Positions 49,340-59,060 of a stretch of 64,000 nt of DNA are shown in pieces (position 1 is the stretch's first letter; the number at the start of each line of letters is the position of its first letter). The position numbers and the translations under genes are program-made. The notes beneath the pieces were generated by a model, which ran no database searches, had not been told where the DNA came from, and saw only the letters and a list, made by a program, of their open reading frames with translations. The stretch comes from Cryptomeria japonica (taxonomy: Eukaryota > Streptophyta > Pinopsida > Cupressales > Cupressaceae): the NCBI RefSeq assembly GCF_030272615.1, contig NC_081410.1, positions 185,367,619 through 185,431,618 on the forward strand. The letters are read 5' to 3'.

Positions 49340-50260
49340 GGCCTTAACTACAACATTGATTCCGCATGCTTTGGTCGTCCCTTCAAAATTGAATTCATAC
49401 AAGAATTTGTATTTTTCGCTCCAACGGGTCACAACGTTCCTGCAAGTGTTTCATTTTGCTCTTTCGCAACTTCGTGAAGCATAACTATCGAGCAGCTTAG
49501 TCCTCTGAAATAGGGCGGACTGTCCGATCAAAAGAAACTTGATCGAGCGTTAGATTGACTAACAACTTTGGCTCTGCGTCGGGTCCCGCTTCTCTATTAT
49601 CTATATGATACCATGTGGCACCCAACCATTGGCCTTGAAATTTCCTTCGCATTCCACTTGATACTAGCCGCGTGTCTTTCTTTTATACCGTCGGTTCCAC
49701 TTTGGCGGGCCCACACTTTCTTCTTAGACCACATGTCAATGGACATGTGGACGGCTCTCATTCACTCGCTATTTTGCGGGGTATAAAGAATGAGCATCTT
49801 ACCCTTGCGAAATAGCGCGGGCCGTTGGATCATCTCTAAAGTTGATCGGCTTTTAATCATCTGAAAAGGCTTTCGGGAGGGGTGGGCCCACTGACTCACT
49901 GTGAACACCTGGCATCTAGTCACCTTCAGAGCTGACTTGTCACTTTTTCATACGCCGAGAGAAAACCACAGGGCCTCAACAATCTCTTAACAGCTGTATC
50001 CTCTAGGTCATCTCCTGACTGCGACCTGACTCACCTCTAGGGCCCACCTTTTTAGCCTTTAATCCTGACCCGCTGACTATTGTGACTTCCACCGCGTGCC
50101 ACCATTTTACTCTCTATCATCAACCAATTGGACCGTCTATGTGGCATGCCATGTCATTTTTGCAACTTCGCTGGTTTTAAATTACGTGCAACTTTGGCTA
50201 GCGAAATAATGCGAGCCATGGATCCACCCGCGAGATGCGCACTAGTTACTGGGCCCGACA
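49340..50260. promoter_or_regulatory. GC-richer region upstream of the 6-kb element's ORF
   Basis: This 0.9-kb stretch is clearly less AT-rich than its surroundings and has CG-containing words (GCGAAATAGCGCGGGCC, GCCGTTGGATC) unlike the CpG-poor sequence around it. It sits where a promoter for the minus-strand ORF would be, and a TTTATACC word (minus strand) lies near 49780. No open frame. A promoter role is inferred from position and composition only. Confidence 0.35.
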
Positions 50261-50850
50261 ACTTTAGGAGAAAAACATATAAGGCATAAAATTTTTGATT
50301 AATTAACATAACTGCCTAGGTAAACAACAAGGGGGAACACCTCCTACGACCCCATGACCCATTACTTAAGTGAATAAAGTAACGAAAGATTAGAAACCAG
50401 AGGGTTTAAAACAAGCCAAGAGGATCTAAAATCAAACCCTTAAACCCTTGAGGTCTAGAACAAAGCCGAAGCATTTGAAACTGCATCTTATTCAAAAAAA
50501 TCAACAAACCATAGCCAATCATGGGAAAAGAAAAGCCCATTTTAACCAGTGATAACAGGATGTCGTCAGTCAAATCACATAAACTTGCAATGCATCAACC
50601 AGAAACCCTAAAGCTGAGACTACCAGCTGGTAGTCATATCAAATGAAACCCCGATACAAACTTGGCATATACTGGTTCACATTCCAACATATCAGTTCAC
50701 CTTTTCGCATATACCGGTTCATACCATCATACCGGTTCACTGACCAGTTTGCTTACTTCAATATACCAGTTCATACTTAAGCATATTGACATCAATGACA
50801 ACATACAGTCCTATCATGTAACCAAACTCTACACATATGCCAACATACTC

Positions 50851-51375
50851 ACTATGGAAGTGATTTTGATACTCCTTACACACCTTGTAGGCATTTGTGA
50901 AATCTTCATCCTCCGGGTATAGGTCTCTAAAACTGTCAACTCCTATGCTCCTCAATTGGATTTCTTGGATTGTCAAAAGTCTACTACTTAATGCATCAAC
51001 AACCCGGTTTAACTATCCTTTCTTGTGCTTGATTGTGAATTTGTAGGCTTGCATGTACTCCACCCATTTCATGTGTTTATGAATGAGTTTGTCTTTTGAG
51101 TTTAGAAAGATCAATGCTTGATTGTCCATATAGACTACAAATTCCTTAGGAAGGAGATAGTGTCTCCACTTCCTCAAAGCCTGCACTAAAGCATATAACT
51201 CAAGATCATAAGAGGATTATTTCCTCTTGGAATCACTTAGCTTCTCACTATGGAAGGCTACTGGTCTTTCTTCTTGACTTAGGAAAACACCTACTGCAAC
51301 ATTGCTTGCATCACATTCCACTATGAAAAGTTTCTCAAAACTAGGTAATACCAACACCGGTTGAGTAGCTATCTT
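50851..51375 (-). pseudogene. Gypsy-2 RNase H and linker
   Basis: The minus strand reads [18 protein letters not shown] (catalytic Asp kept), YDLELYALVQALRKWRHYLL and VYMDNQAL, all standard RNase H blocks. Then comes a linker ending DLYPEDEDFTNAYKVCKEYQ, where copia-B is inserted. A stop replaces one residue near 51216 and another near 51013. The frame picks up again at 37496 (EFTLRDGLLF), which confirms the copia-B boundary. Confidence 0.88.
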
Positions 51376-52445
51376 CTACTTCAAGGTTTCAAATCCTCTA
51401 TTTGCTTTTTCACTCCACTGAAACTTTTCCTTCATTCCACCTCTAATGGTGTCTAACATTGGTGTACATATAGAACTAAATTGCCTAATGAACTTCCTGT
51501 AGTACTGAGCTAGTCCATGGAAGCTTCTCACATCTGTTGCTGACTTAGGAGTAGGCCAATTTACAATGGCTTCAACCTTGTTGGGGTCCATCTTGAGGTT
51601 TCCTTGAGACAACACAAACCCAAGGTAAACCAACTCCTTCTTAACAAACTCACACTTATCCAAGTTCATGGTTAGCTTTCATCATACAATCTTTGTATTA
51701 CATCTTACAAATGATTAATATGATCTTCCCTATCCTTACTGAAAATGAGAATATCATCTATATTTACTACCAAAAATTTACCTATGAAGTCCTTCATCAC
51801 CTCATTCACGAGTCTCATGAAGGTTTTGGGAGCATTGGATAAGCAAAATGGCATTACAAGCCATTCATAAAGACCCTCTGTAGTCTTAAATGCAGTTTTC
51901 CACTCATCACCCTCCTTAATCCTAATTTGGTGGTATCCACTTTTAAGGTCAATCTTGGTAAAGAACTTGGCTTCCCCTAAACAATCCATTAGGTCTTCTA
52001 TTCTAGGAATTGGAAACCTATATCTGATAGTGATCCTATTTATAGCTCTAGAAGTACACAATCTCCAAGTACCACCTTTCTTTGGGGCTAACACGGTAGG
52101 GACAGCACAAGGGCTAATACTTTTCCTAATTAGGCCTTGGTCTAAGAGCTCTTGGATTTGCTTGGCAATCTCAACATTTTATGGGGGAGTCATTTTGTAA
52201 GTAGCCTTGTTAGCTAAGGATGCTCTAGGAATGAAGTCTATTTGATGGCTTATGGTTCTTTTAGGAGGTAAGGTGGTTGGCTGTCCATCACTCACTATGC
52301 CTTTGAACTTCTTCAACAAATCTTGCACCTTTATTGGCAAATCTAGTTTCTCTTTCTTGTCTTCCTCTTTGGGCTTCATTACTAGTGCAAACCCTATACC
52401 TTCACCTTCCTCAAGTGTCTTCAAGAACTGTTTTTCACTCACCAA
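51376..52445 (-). pseudogene. pol: Gypsy-2 protease-RT linker and reverse transcriptase
   Basis: 52445-52179 is the linker (IKVQDLLKKFKGIVSD, TLPPKRTISHQIDFIPRA). The RT runs 52094-51705: [44 protein letters not shown], and the active site [11 protein letters not shown], with both Asp kept but the usual aromatic residue changed to Asn. 51669-51376 is the thumb/connection (CEFVKKELVYLGFVLS, WPTPKSATDVRSFHGLAQYY). It changes frame near 51700 and has stops at 52179 and 51705. Confidence 0.92.
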
Positions 52446-52493
52446 AAGAACATTAGGACCTGCTGCCCTCTTTTCACCTTCTTCAAGGATAGA

Positions 52494-53318
52494 CTAAATC
52501 TTGAATGTGAGTCCATCTTTCTTGAATGAGTATGCATTCTTGGCTCCATCATGAATAGCTTGTCTATCAAAAATCCATGGTCTTCCCAATACAAGATGAC
52601 ATGCATCCATGGGTAGGACATCACATAACACCTTGTCCTTATATCTGCCAATGGTGAAATCCACCCATGCTTGCTCGTTAACTAGGACATGTTGGCCTTT
52701 GTTCAACCAAGTGACTCTATATGGGTTGTTGTGAGGTATCCTTTGCAATTTGAGCTTACTCACTACCTCTTCTGACACAATTTTGTCTATTGAACCTGAA
52801 TCAATGATCACTTTGCAAACCTTGTCCACAATCTTGCATTTAATCCTGAATAAGGATCTTCTTTGGCTAGGCTCTTCTCTGACCGATTCTTTGATCAAAG
52901 TTCTCCTTATCATCAAGTTGTCACCTACCTCTAATTCTAAGTCAACCTCTGAAGTCTTGCTACTTGAATACTCTTCTTGAAGATAGTTCACTCTCCTTTC
53001 ACTACCTTGTGATGATGATCCCTTTTCTGGACACCTATATGCGGGATGACCAAGTTGGTTACAATGGTAACACTTCATTGTTGCAAAATATGAGGAATCT
53101 CTACCTTGTCCACTAGATATTCCTCTAAAACCATTGTTTGACCCCCTTCCTCTATTGAATCCTCCTTTACTAGTGCCACTCTCTTGTTGCTCAATGAGTT
53201 TAGACTCTCCTTGTCTTCTTTGTTCAGAACTTCTTCCTCCAAAGCCTCCCCTATGGCCTCTATTGTCTTTTCCTCTACCCCTGCCCCTATTGCTTCTTGA
53301 GTCATGTCTTCTTTTCAA
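52494..53318 (-). pseudogene. Gypsy-2 gag C-terminus with zinc knuckle and protease
   Basis: This 274-codon frame opens with an Arg/Gly-rich RNA-binding stretch (RGRGRGKDNRGHRGGFGG), then a complete CCHC knuckle CYHCNQLGHPAYRC at about residues 83-96. The aspartic protease starts at VCKVIIDSGSIDKIVSEEVV (DSG kept, the next residues unusual) and ends in LGRPWIFDRQAIHDG, the standard flap-to-C-terminal block. It is intact over its whole length, unlike neighbouring parts. It continues into the linker after a TAG at 52494. Confidence 0.9.
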
Positions 53319-53379
53319 TTTTTATTCCACCTTAAGGGCAAGTTGATAGGTTTGATGGACTGTTTTAAGACTCATTAGA

Positions 53380-53775
53380 CTAATTTCTTCTTGTATGTTC
53401 CACCATAGACCATTTAGATACATAGCAACCTTGAGACTCTTCTTCTACCATATGAGATCTAAGGCTAAGTTTGTGAAACTCCTCCGTATAGCTACTGACA
53501 TCAAGGTCTTTTTGTCTTAAGTTTTGCCTCTTCCTATGAATTTGCACTTCATAGTCATCAGGGAGATAGACTTCTTTGATTTTGACTAACATCCCTTTCC
53601 AAGAAGAGATGGGTGCTTTGCCCATTTTCTTTCTCTCATCTTGAACAAATTTCCACCATGTGAGAGCATCTCCTCTCATCCTTGACTTTGATACTTTGAC
53701 TCTTTGGGCTTCAGTTATGACTTCACATTCAAAATGATTCTCCATGCCTTCTATCCATTCTAAGACCACTTATGC
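53380..53775 (-). pseudogene. gag: Gypsy-2 gag core
   Basis: The frame has LEWIEGMENHFECEVITEAQRVK, GDALTWWKFVQDE and MLVKIKEVYLPDDYEVQI, the retrotransposon gag capsid-like domain. It is in another frame from the downstream zinc knuckle block, so a shift lies between 53380 and 53318. A stop near 53770 interrupts the upstream continuation towards 53842. Confidence 0.85.
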
Positions 53776-53841
53776 CTCCATATTACCAGTGAACAATGGC
53801 AATCCTTCTATTGATTTACCACTTAAGGCCTTCAATGCCTT

Positions 53842-54132
53842 CTAGAAAGGTTCTTGTTCTAGGATAGGATCAGGTTCAAGTACTTTGTATATCTCTGACA
53901 CTTCTTTACCCTTCCCTTTTGCTCCTTCTACCTTTACCAACACTTCATCTACCTTGATTTCTACCTCACCAAGCTTACTCTCCAACTCTAGCAACTTATC
54001 CTTTAGGAGCCTATTCTCTTCCTCCTGATCATCCACTTTCTTTTCCAACTCTACATTGGTCACCATGTTGTTGTCTCCTATATATTCCACTGAGGATAAT
54101 TTGATAGGGAGGCTCCTAGTTGCTTGAGTCAT
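53842..54132 (-). pseudogene. Gypsy-2 gag N-terminal helical segment
   Basis: This 96-codon frame begins inside the LTR end and crosses the LTR/internal junction at 54101. The internal part has NVELEKKVDDQEEENRLLKD and further Leu/Glu/Lys heptads, a strong coiled coil, then a Gly/Lys stretch. A natural start is the Met at about 54066 (MVTNVELEKK). Coiled coils at the gag N-terminus are common in this group and help assembly. Confidence 0.65.
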
Positions 54133-55389
54133 CTTGACTTACTCCAAGGCCTTTTCTCCTATCCTAGTCTGGGAATACTCTTCTCTATTCCCCTAATCTA
54201 CTCTAGGACCTCACGATCAAGGTTTGTTCCTCACTCCTCATGAATTCACTTTCATAAATTCATCAGCTCATCAGACACCTTGCAGGGTTGCTCTGCCATA
54301 GATTAATCTTACAACTCCTCTCCAGTTGTTTCTCAATCATCCTAGGATCTTCTCTCCATTTGATCCCATCTCCCCTGTTCTGAGGCTAATAGCCTAGACT
54401 CCCAAACAACCCTGCTTATGATTTTCCTTAGTCATTGGTACCTAGTCGGGCTATCATCAAGCTCGCCTAGGGCCAGTCTGTTGAAATGGTCATCACCATT
54501 TCCTAGAATCCTATCAATGAAACCCTATAGTACATGTCTGGTTCTTCTTGACATTCCAATGGTCGTGAGGATCCCATGATGGAGCTTCAAGACAAAGCCA
54601 TGGCTGCAATTACTTGTCACCAATAGGAAACACGAAAACAAAACAACTATGCTATCGATAGAGCCAAACTTGGCATGGTTACAGAATTGAAACTTACACA
54701 ATGCAGGAAAGAAACTTCTACACTATCTACATCACCATCTGAAAATTTAAGCCCAAATTAACAACAGAGAGGAAACTAGGAAATGATCTTTTTATTTATT
54801 ATTCACAGAAAAACTGTCTTATGGAATACTCCAAAATCCAACCGAACACTTTATAGAATGCCCATTGGGTCTTATAGCTTCTGCACATGTTGTGCATAAT
54901 CCCTGAATAGACAAGATGCACCCTCGATACAATTAGTTGCCTATAGTAACCATCCTTCAACCTCCAACGGCTCATAGGGTCAACGCAATAGAAACACTTG
55001 GCTTCCGAAGAGTGGCATCGAACAAACTTAGGTCGCGATGAAACCTAGAAATATTCCATCGATGGCTCAGTTTTATCGAAATCGAGCAAACTAAGGCCAC
55101 AATGAGTCCCGAACAAGTTCCATCGATGGGTTAGTTTCATCGACGTCGAACAAACTTAAGGCGGTTTCATCGACAACCTCTGGTAGTCACTTTTCTCTTG
55201 GGGTAGCTCGAACAAGTCATGTCGATCACCGATGGTGGGCTCCACTACTGGTGGTCAAGGGAATATTTACAAAAAGAAGACAAAAACTGCTCCAAGTCGC
55301 TCTACGCTTGAAATGCAGTCCTTAGCCAAAAAATGAAAATTAGCAATACTTCAAAAGGTATTTGTTCACCCTTAGGTGCTCCTACACCA
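54102..55389 (-). mobile_element. Gypsy-2 5' LTR (right copy)
   Basis: It starts TGATAGGGAGG and ends CTACACCA. It aligns along its length with 34763-36092, with visible substitutions every 15-20 bases and some short gaps. No TGGTATCAGAGC-type primer site follows on the minus strand; the adjoining sequence reads AATTATCCTCAGTGGAA, whose tRNA partner I cannot name. Confidence 0.9.
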
Positions 55390-55394
55390 ATAAG

Positions 55395-57557
55395 GATCAA
55401 TTTTTTATGGAAGCAGTGGATCCCTGGATAGTCTGGATCATGGTGAGGTGTATGCCCAACACCTTCTGAGTCAACCGGTTGATCCTAAGGAAGGAAGATT
55501 TGAGACATTCAAGGAAAAAGACCTTAGTTTTCACATGCAGTTCACTCCTCTTGTCCAAAAGAGAAAGGTCACACAGATGGTAGAAGATGTAGTTTCTCAG
55601 ATGGGCTTCACCAAGGAGGAGGTGAAGAAAGCTAGAGAAAAAAATTCTCAAAAGGCTGCAACTAAGTCTTCTCCTGGTCCAGTGGCACAACCTACTAAGC
55701 CTACTCCAACCGAAAAAGGTACACTGAAGCAAAAAGAAAAACCCAAAAGAAATTATGTTGCAGTATCTCCGATGGCCTCAGAAACTGAATCTGAGGAAGA
55801 GACAGGAAGAATAAAGAAAATAGATGAATTTTTCAGACAGGTAAGAAAGCCTCAATCCGATGGAGCTCAACCCAGCAAAAAGACTAAGTCAGATCCTTCT
55901 CCCTCCAGAAAACACCAAAGAGGTAGACAGGTGAAAAGTCAAATGGACAAAGATCTTGAATCTAGAAATATATAGGGTAAGTACACAATAATTCCTCCAT
56001 TATCAATGGATCAATTGATAGATTAGATATTAGTGGATGGAATTTTTAAGAATCTTCAAGCAAATTTTGACAATTTTGATGATGGTGATCAAAGAAAAGT
56101 TGAGGAGGTGGTAGTATTATACTTGCATAATTTAAGTAAGACATTAATTGAATTGGAAAATTCCATTCCAAAGGGCTTGTACAGTATAACAGATGCTAGA
56201 AGGATGAATGCAAGCAAAGTGGGTAGAGAAATGAAGGAGAGAGAACTTGTAAATAGACGTACATGTATTACTCATGATGAAGTTAACAAATTAATTGAAG
56301 AAGCCAATAAAAAGGAATTCAAAAGTAAGAACCCAATAAACAGGTTGATGATAGGTAATGTTGAGGAGGCTAGAAAAGAGAGAGAGGAAATATGGAAGAA
56401 GATAATTCAGAATGACCCTCTGTATAAAGATGCATTTAAATCATCTTAGCCGAAAGATAAGAAAGGTCATTTCGGAAGTCATAAGGTTGAGAATCAATCT
56501 AAAGATCAACTGGAAGACCAAGGTAACACCACAATTGATGCTGAGACTAGTGACAATCCTTTGGTGATTGATAGCTCTGCAGCCCTTGAAATTCAACGGA
56601 CTGATATTGGAGACAAGGGTGAGGAGAAGGATGTTGAGTCTGGAGAAGCTAAGGCAACTAAGGTGGACAAAGGAAAAGGCATAGCTGATTTGGCAATTAC
56701 CACTTGTCCAGTTACATGGATCCCACTTTAGATCAATCTTGATGGCTCAATTGATCTTGGCAAAATGTCTTCTATAGAATAGCTTATGCTTGCTACTGTA
56801 TTCCAAGCTCAAGCCAGCCAAGACATGGTGAAATTAGATATTGAATATAAGAAGTTAATTTTGATGTCCATTGATGTTTTGCAGAAGGTGGCTACCAATG
56901 TACAGTTAGATTCAAATAACAGCCCCTCTGGTAAACTATTGCAATTGATTAACAGTGTAAGTACTAGCAACTTTGATTCTTTGGAGAAGATGGCTTCTCA
57001 ATAAGTTTCAGACTGATTTAAGGAAGTCAAAAAATAGATATTTTTGAAAATGATTGAAGATGACAAGGTGACATTGAATAAGAGTTTGCAGACCATTTCT
57101 GACACATTGTCATAAGCCAGTAAATTGTATAAATCTTGTCTCATTTTGCCTAAATTCACCATTGACATCGACAAACAAATAAATGACTGTCAGGGCAAGC
57201 TTGCAAGTATCTCACAATATTTTGACCCTAATGTATCATTAACCACAAAGCATTGAAGGAAATATTATAGCCTTGAATTATCAGATCTTTGGCCTGCAAG
57301 CTGATAAGGAGAAAGTTTTGAGAAAAGTGGGTGAACTCCGGAACCTGATTGCTAGATGGTTAGATACTGTGTTGAGCAATAAGGAAGATTGTATGAAGGA
57401 AATAGCCCAACTTGTAGTATAAGATCTGAGAGAGTTAGAAATTCATGCCACTGTATTCAATGCATTCATCACAATTTTGGATAACCTGAAGAGTGGGTGG
57501 GAAACTCACTTGGGATTTTTGAAGACTGTTTATGCTAACCTATTTAAATATTTGTAA
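55395..57557 (+). pseudogene. ORF2 of outer element, C-terminal two thirds
   Basis: It continues ORF2 after gypsy-2 (FFMEAVDPW). A shift near 55440 leads into 55448-55975, which is Lys/Pro-rich and carries basic NLS-like clusters (QPSKKTKSDPSPSRKHQRGR). 56033-56449 is a charged helical block (VEEARKEREEIWKKIIQND). 56786-57004 and the frame up to 57557 (DKEKVLRKVGELRNLIARW, then a TAA) are further amphipathic helices. Stops at 55973, 56024, 56447, 56729, 56777, 57002 and others, and a shift near 57250, disable it. With the N-terminal part, ORF2 is about 1,045 codons. No catalytic motif was found. The NLS-plus-coiled-coil layout is shared with the ORF at 49093-45452. Confidence 0.6.
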
Positions 57558-57782
57558 TGTATATGTCATCTATATATCAATTTTGGACAACATTCCATCT
57601 TTGGCATTGTTGTGAAAGGGGGAGAGATGAGGTGAAAAATGTACAGACAAACTGTTTATATAGTCCGGTGTAGTGTAGATTCTTGGATTGTTGATCTAAG
57701 GGGGAGTCTAATTAGAATTATTTTTTCTTTCCTCTAGTGTACAGGTTTCACAGGTGTTTCCATCAATGCCAAAGGGGGAGAT
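57558..57782 (+). other. Outer element 3' untranslated region with polypurine tracts
   Basis: Three purine tracts occur: AAAGGGGGAGAGATGAGG near 57616, AAGGGGGAG near 57699, and AAAGGGGGAGA at 57771-57781, the last one base before the 3' LTR. Only the last is in the canonical priming position. Confidence 0.75.
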
Positions 57783-58741
57783 TGTTGGCAATTGACACTC
57801 ATCTAGTGATTTCAGGTGACTTATGGTGGTTGATTGTTTGTTCAGGGTTTCCATTGATGGCAACTCTTCATGGTGATTTGATTTGGCAGTCATAATTCAT
57901 CTTATCCAGAAGTTTGTGTTAACTGATAGCCAGTTAATCGATAAAATAGGGTATTTCGGTAACGTGTTGCTTTGGAATGATTTTTGATGATTGCAACATT
58001 TTCAATGATTGTTTTTGTGATCTTGATGCTAGGGAAGACCTTTGGGAAGCTTGCGATTATAATATTTTGGTTTGGTGCTATGATTTGTTTGAGATTGAAG
58101 CTGACTTGAAGGAGATTTCTTATGTCTTATGACTAGATATATAAAAGATCGATTTGGTGATTGAGTTTAGGCATGTTAGAGATGTGGTGATCCATTTTGG
58201 TGCGACTTAGCGCAATTTCACATGCGCATTTTTCTTTCAGAGCAACCGGTAGTTGATTGAGACAGAAATAAAGTATTCAGTAGAGAAGAGACAATCAGAG
58301 ATTTAGTACTTAATCGAAACTCATTTTTGCATAGTCAAATACTAATTAAGAGTTCATTTCATTGTATATACTCATTGTAATAAAATTGTAAGTCAATGAG
58401 ACTTCCCTAAAGGTTGTATCCTTCTGGGTAACTTTATTTGAGTAGTGAGCTCTAGGCAGTGAGTTTGAATACAAGTGAATTCCCCATCTATGTAATATTT
58501 ATGTACTCCTGGTCATAGTATATGAATATTGTGGGTTCCAGCCCCACCGTCATTTTTCCCTTTTTGGGTTTCCATGTAAAAACTCTGGTGTTATGGATTT
58601 GTGTATTCTTTGTTTTATGTTTATGTTATTTTCTGTTATGCATTGTTAACCAATGGATAAAGAATAAGTTTGTGGTTTTAACTTCTGGTAGATCATTGAT
58701 TCACCCCCCCCCCCCCCTCTTAGTGATCTCTGATTCTAAGA
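57783..58741 (+). mobile_element. 3' LTR of the outer element
   Basis: It starts TGTTGGCAATTG and ends GATTCTAAGA (CA mutated to GA), 959 bp, the same length as the 5' LTR. It carries a C-tract of 14 bases near 58704-58717 where the 5' LTR has 7. The small frames at 57708-57893 and 58522-58749 are not genes. Confidence 0.88.
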
Positions 58742-58746
58742 GTGTA

Positions 58747-59000
58747 TGATCATTCCAAAATGTAGTGACCAGGTTCCTAACTCCATCTTCAGTCATTCAG
58801 AACAAGGAACTCTACACATTATTTCCCAATTGCCTTCCAATGTACTATCATCCAAATTCTTTCTCCTTTTCACATGACGCGATATTGTCTTCCTATTATA
58901 TCTAGTCTCAAATGAAAGTGAGGAGATTTGTTTTTTTTACGACATGTTTCTATTTGCAATAAATGTCAATATCACTCTTCTTGAAATGGCCTTATCCATA
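58747..59000 (-). pseudogene. Transposase-like gene, 5' part beyond the nest
   Basis: Minus-strand reading up to the GTGTA target copy gives ISRRVILTFIANRN, a stop, FETRYNRKTISRHVKRRKN, and finally TWSLHFGMIIH or, one frame over, FWNDHT. The latter continues directly into HPSSNSRDVIKH at 16922 once the outer element and one GTGTA are removed. This shows that the two parts were one gene. Several stops and at least one shift are present, and the true 5' end was not found. Confidence 0.5.
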
Positions 59001-59060
59001 GATCTAGACTGTTTCCCAATTTGAACCCAAACCACCCTTAACACTTCTAACACTATCTTT

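Larger units (their letters stand above)
44512..50557 (-). mobile_element. 6,046-bp insertion in copia-B LTR: giant solo LTR or novel element
   Basis: The boundaries are exact because the other copia-B LTR shows the empty site. Ends are TGTTGTC and GATAACA (TG...CA with a 7-base inverted match, one mismatch). The flanking copies AGATG (44507-44511) and GGATG (50558-50562) differ at one base. No direct repeat of either end is found inside, so no LTR pair is visible. One long minus-strand frame fills 49093-45452. A GC-richer stretch (49340-50260) lies upstream of it and an AT-rich non-coding tail (44512-45451) downstream. It could be a solo LTR that itself encodes a protein, an element whose second LTR was lost, or an unknown type. 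No RT, integrase or transposase motif was seen. Confidence 0.75.
37497..50845 (-). mobile_element. Copia-B: Ty1/copia element, TSD TACTC, right LTR split
   Basis: Left LTR 37497-38974 and right LTR 43354-50845 are flanked by exact TACTC copies (37492-37496 and 50846-50850). The minus-strand order is gag, protease, integrase, RT, RNase H, the copia order. Primer site and polypurine tract are both present. The right LTR carries the 6,046-bp insertion; without it that LTR is 1,441 bp and the element about 7.3 kb. The left end reads TAATGAATAATG where the right copy reads TGATGAATAATG. This is the best-preserved polyprotein of the window, with few stops and two visible frame changes. Confidence 0.92.
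43354..50845 (-). mobile_element. Copia-B 5' LTR (right copy), interrupted
   Basis: 43354-44511 and 50563-50845 align in order with the left LTR. Similarity breaks after ATCACAAGATG and resumes at TCGTCAGTCAAATC. A tract of about 12 G (43399-43410, plus strand) is longer than the 7 G in the left copy, so this tract varies in length. Confidence 0.9.
34763..55389 (-). mobile_element. Gypsy-2: Ty3/gypsy element, TSD ATAAG, split by copia-B
   Basis: LTRs 34763-36092 (1,330 bp) and 54102-55389 (1,288 bp) begin TGATAGGGAGG and end CTACACCA, with exact ATAAG duplications at 34758-34762 and 55390-55394. The order on the minus strand is 5' leader ORF, gag, zinc knuckle with protease, RT, RNase H, integrase, chromodomain-like end. 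Copia-B interrupts the linker between RNase H and integrase. Without it the element is about 7.3 kb. Stops and frame changes are many, so it is inactive. No tRNA-Met primer site is visible next to the 5' LTR. Confidence 0.92.
16928..58741 (+). mobile_element. Outer LTR retroelement, non-autonomous, TSD GTGTA
   Basis: Two 959-bp LTRs (16928-17886 and 57783-58741) in the same orientation are flanked by an exact GTGTA duplication (16923-16927 and 58742-58746). The primer site follows the left LTR and a polypurine tract precedes the right one. Removing gypsy-1, the 31215 solo LTR, gypsy-2 and one TSD copy for each leaves an element of about 6.8 kb with 4.9 kb inside. It codes for a gag-like region with CCHC knuckles and a second large ORF. 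No protease, integrase, RT or RNase H was found. The target was the minus-strand transposase-like gene, whose frame resumes on the far side. The LTRs differ visibly more than those of the nested elements, consistent with greater age. Confidence 0.88.

Noticed and set aside
44512-50557. LINE, processed pseudogene or Helitron origin for the 6-kb insertion.
   Set aside because: No poly-A tail, a 5-bp flank copy rather than a variable long one, no RT/endonuclease, and no Helitron CTRR end with hairpin.
44512-50557. Cut-and-paste DNA transposon for the same insertion.
   Set aside because: The inverted match is only about 7 bases and the 5-bp duplication with TG...CA fits LTR-type integration better; not fully excluded.
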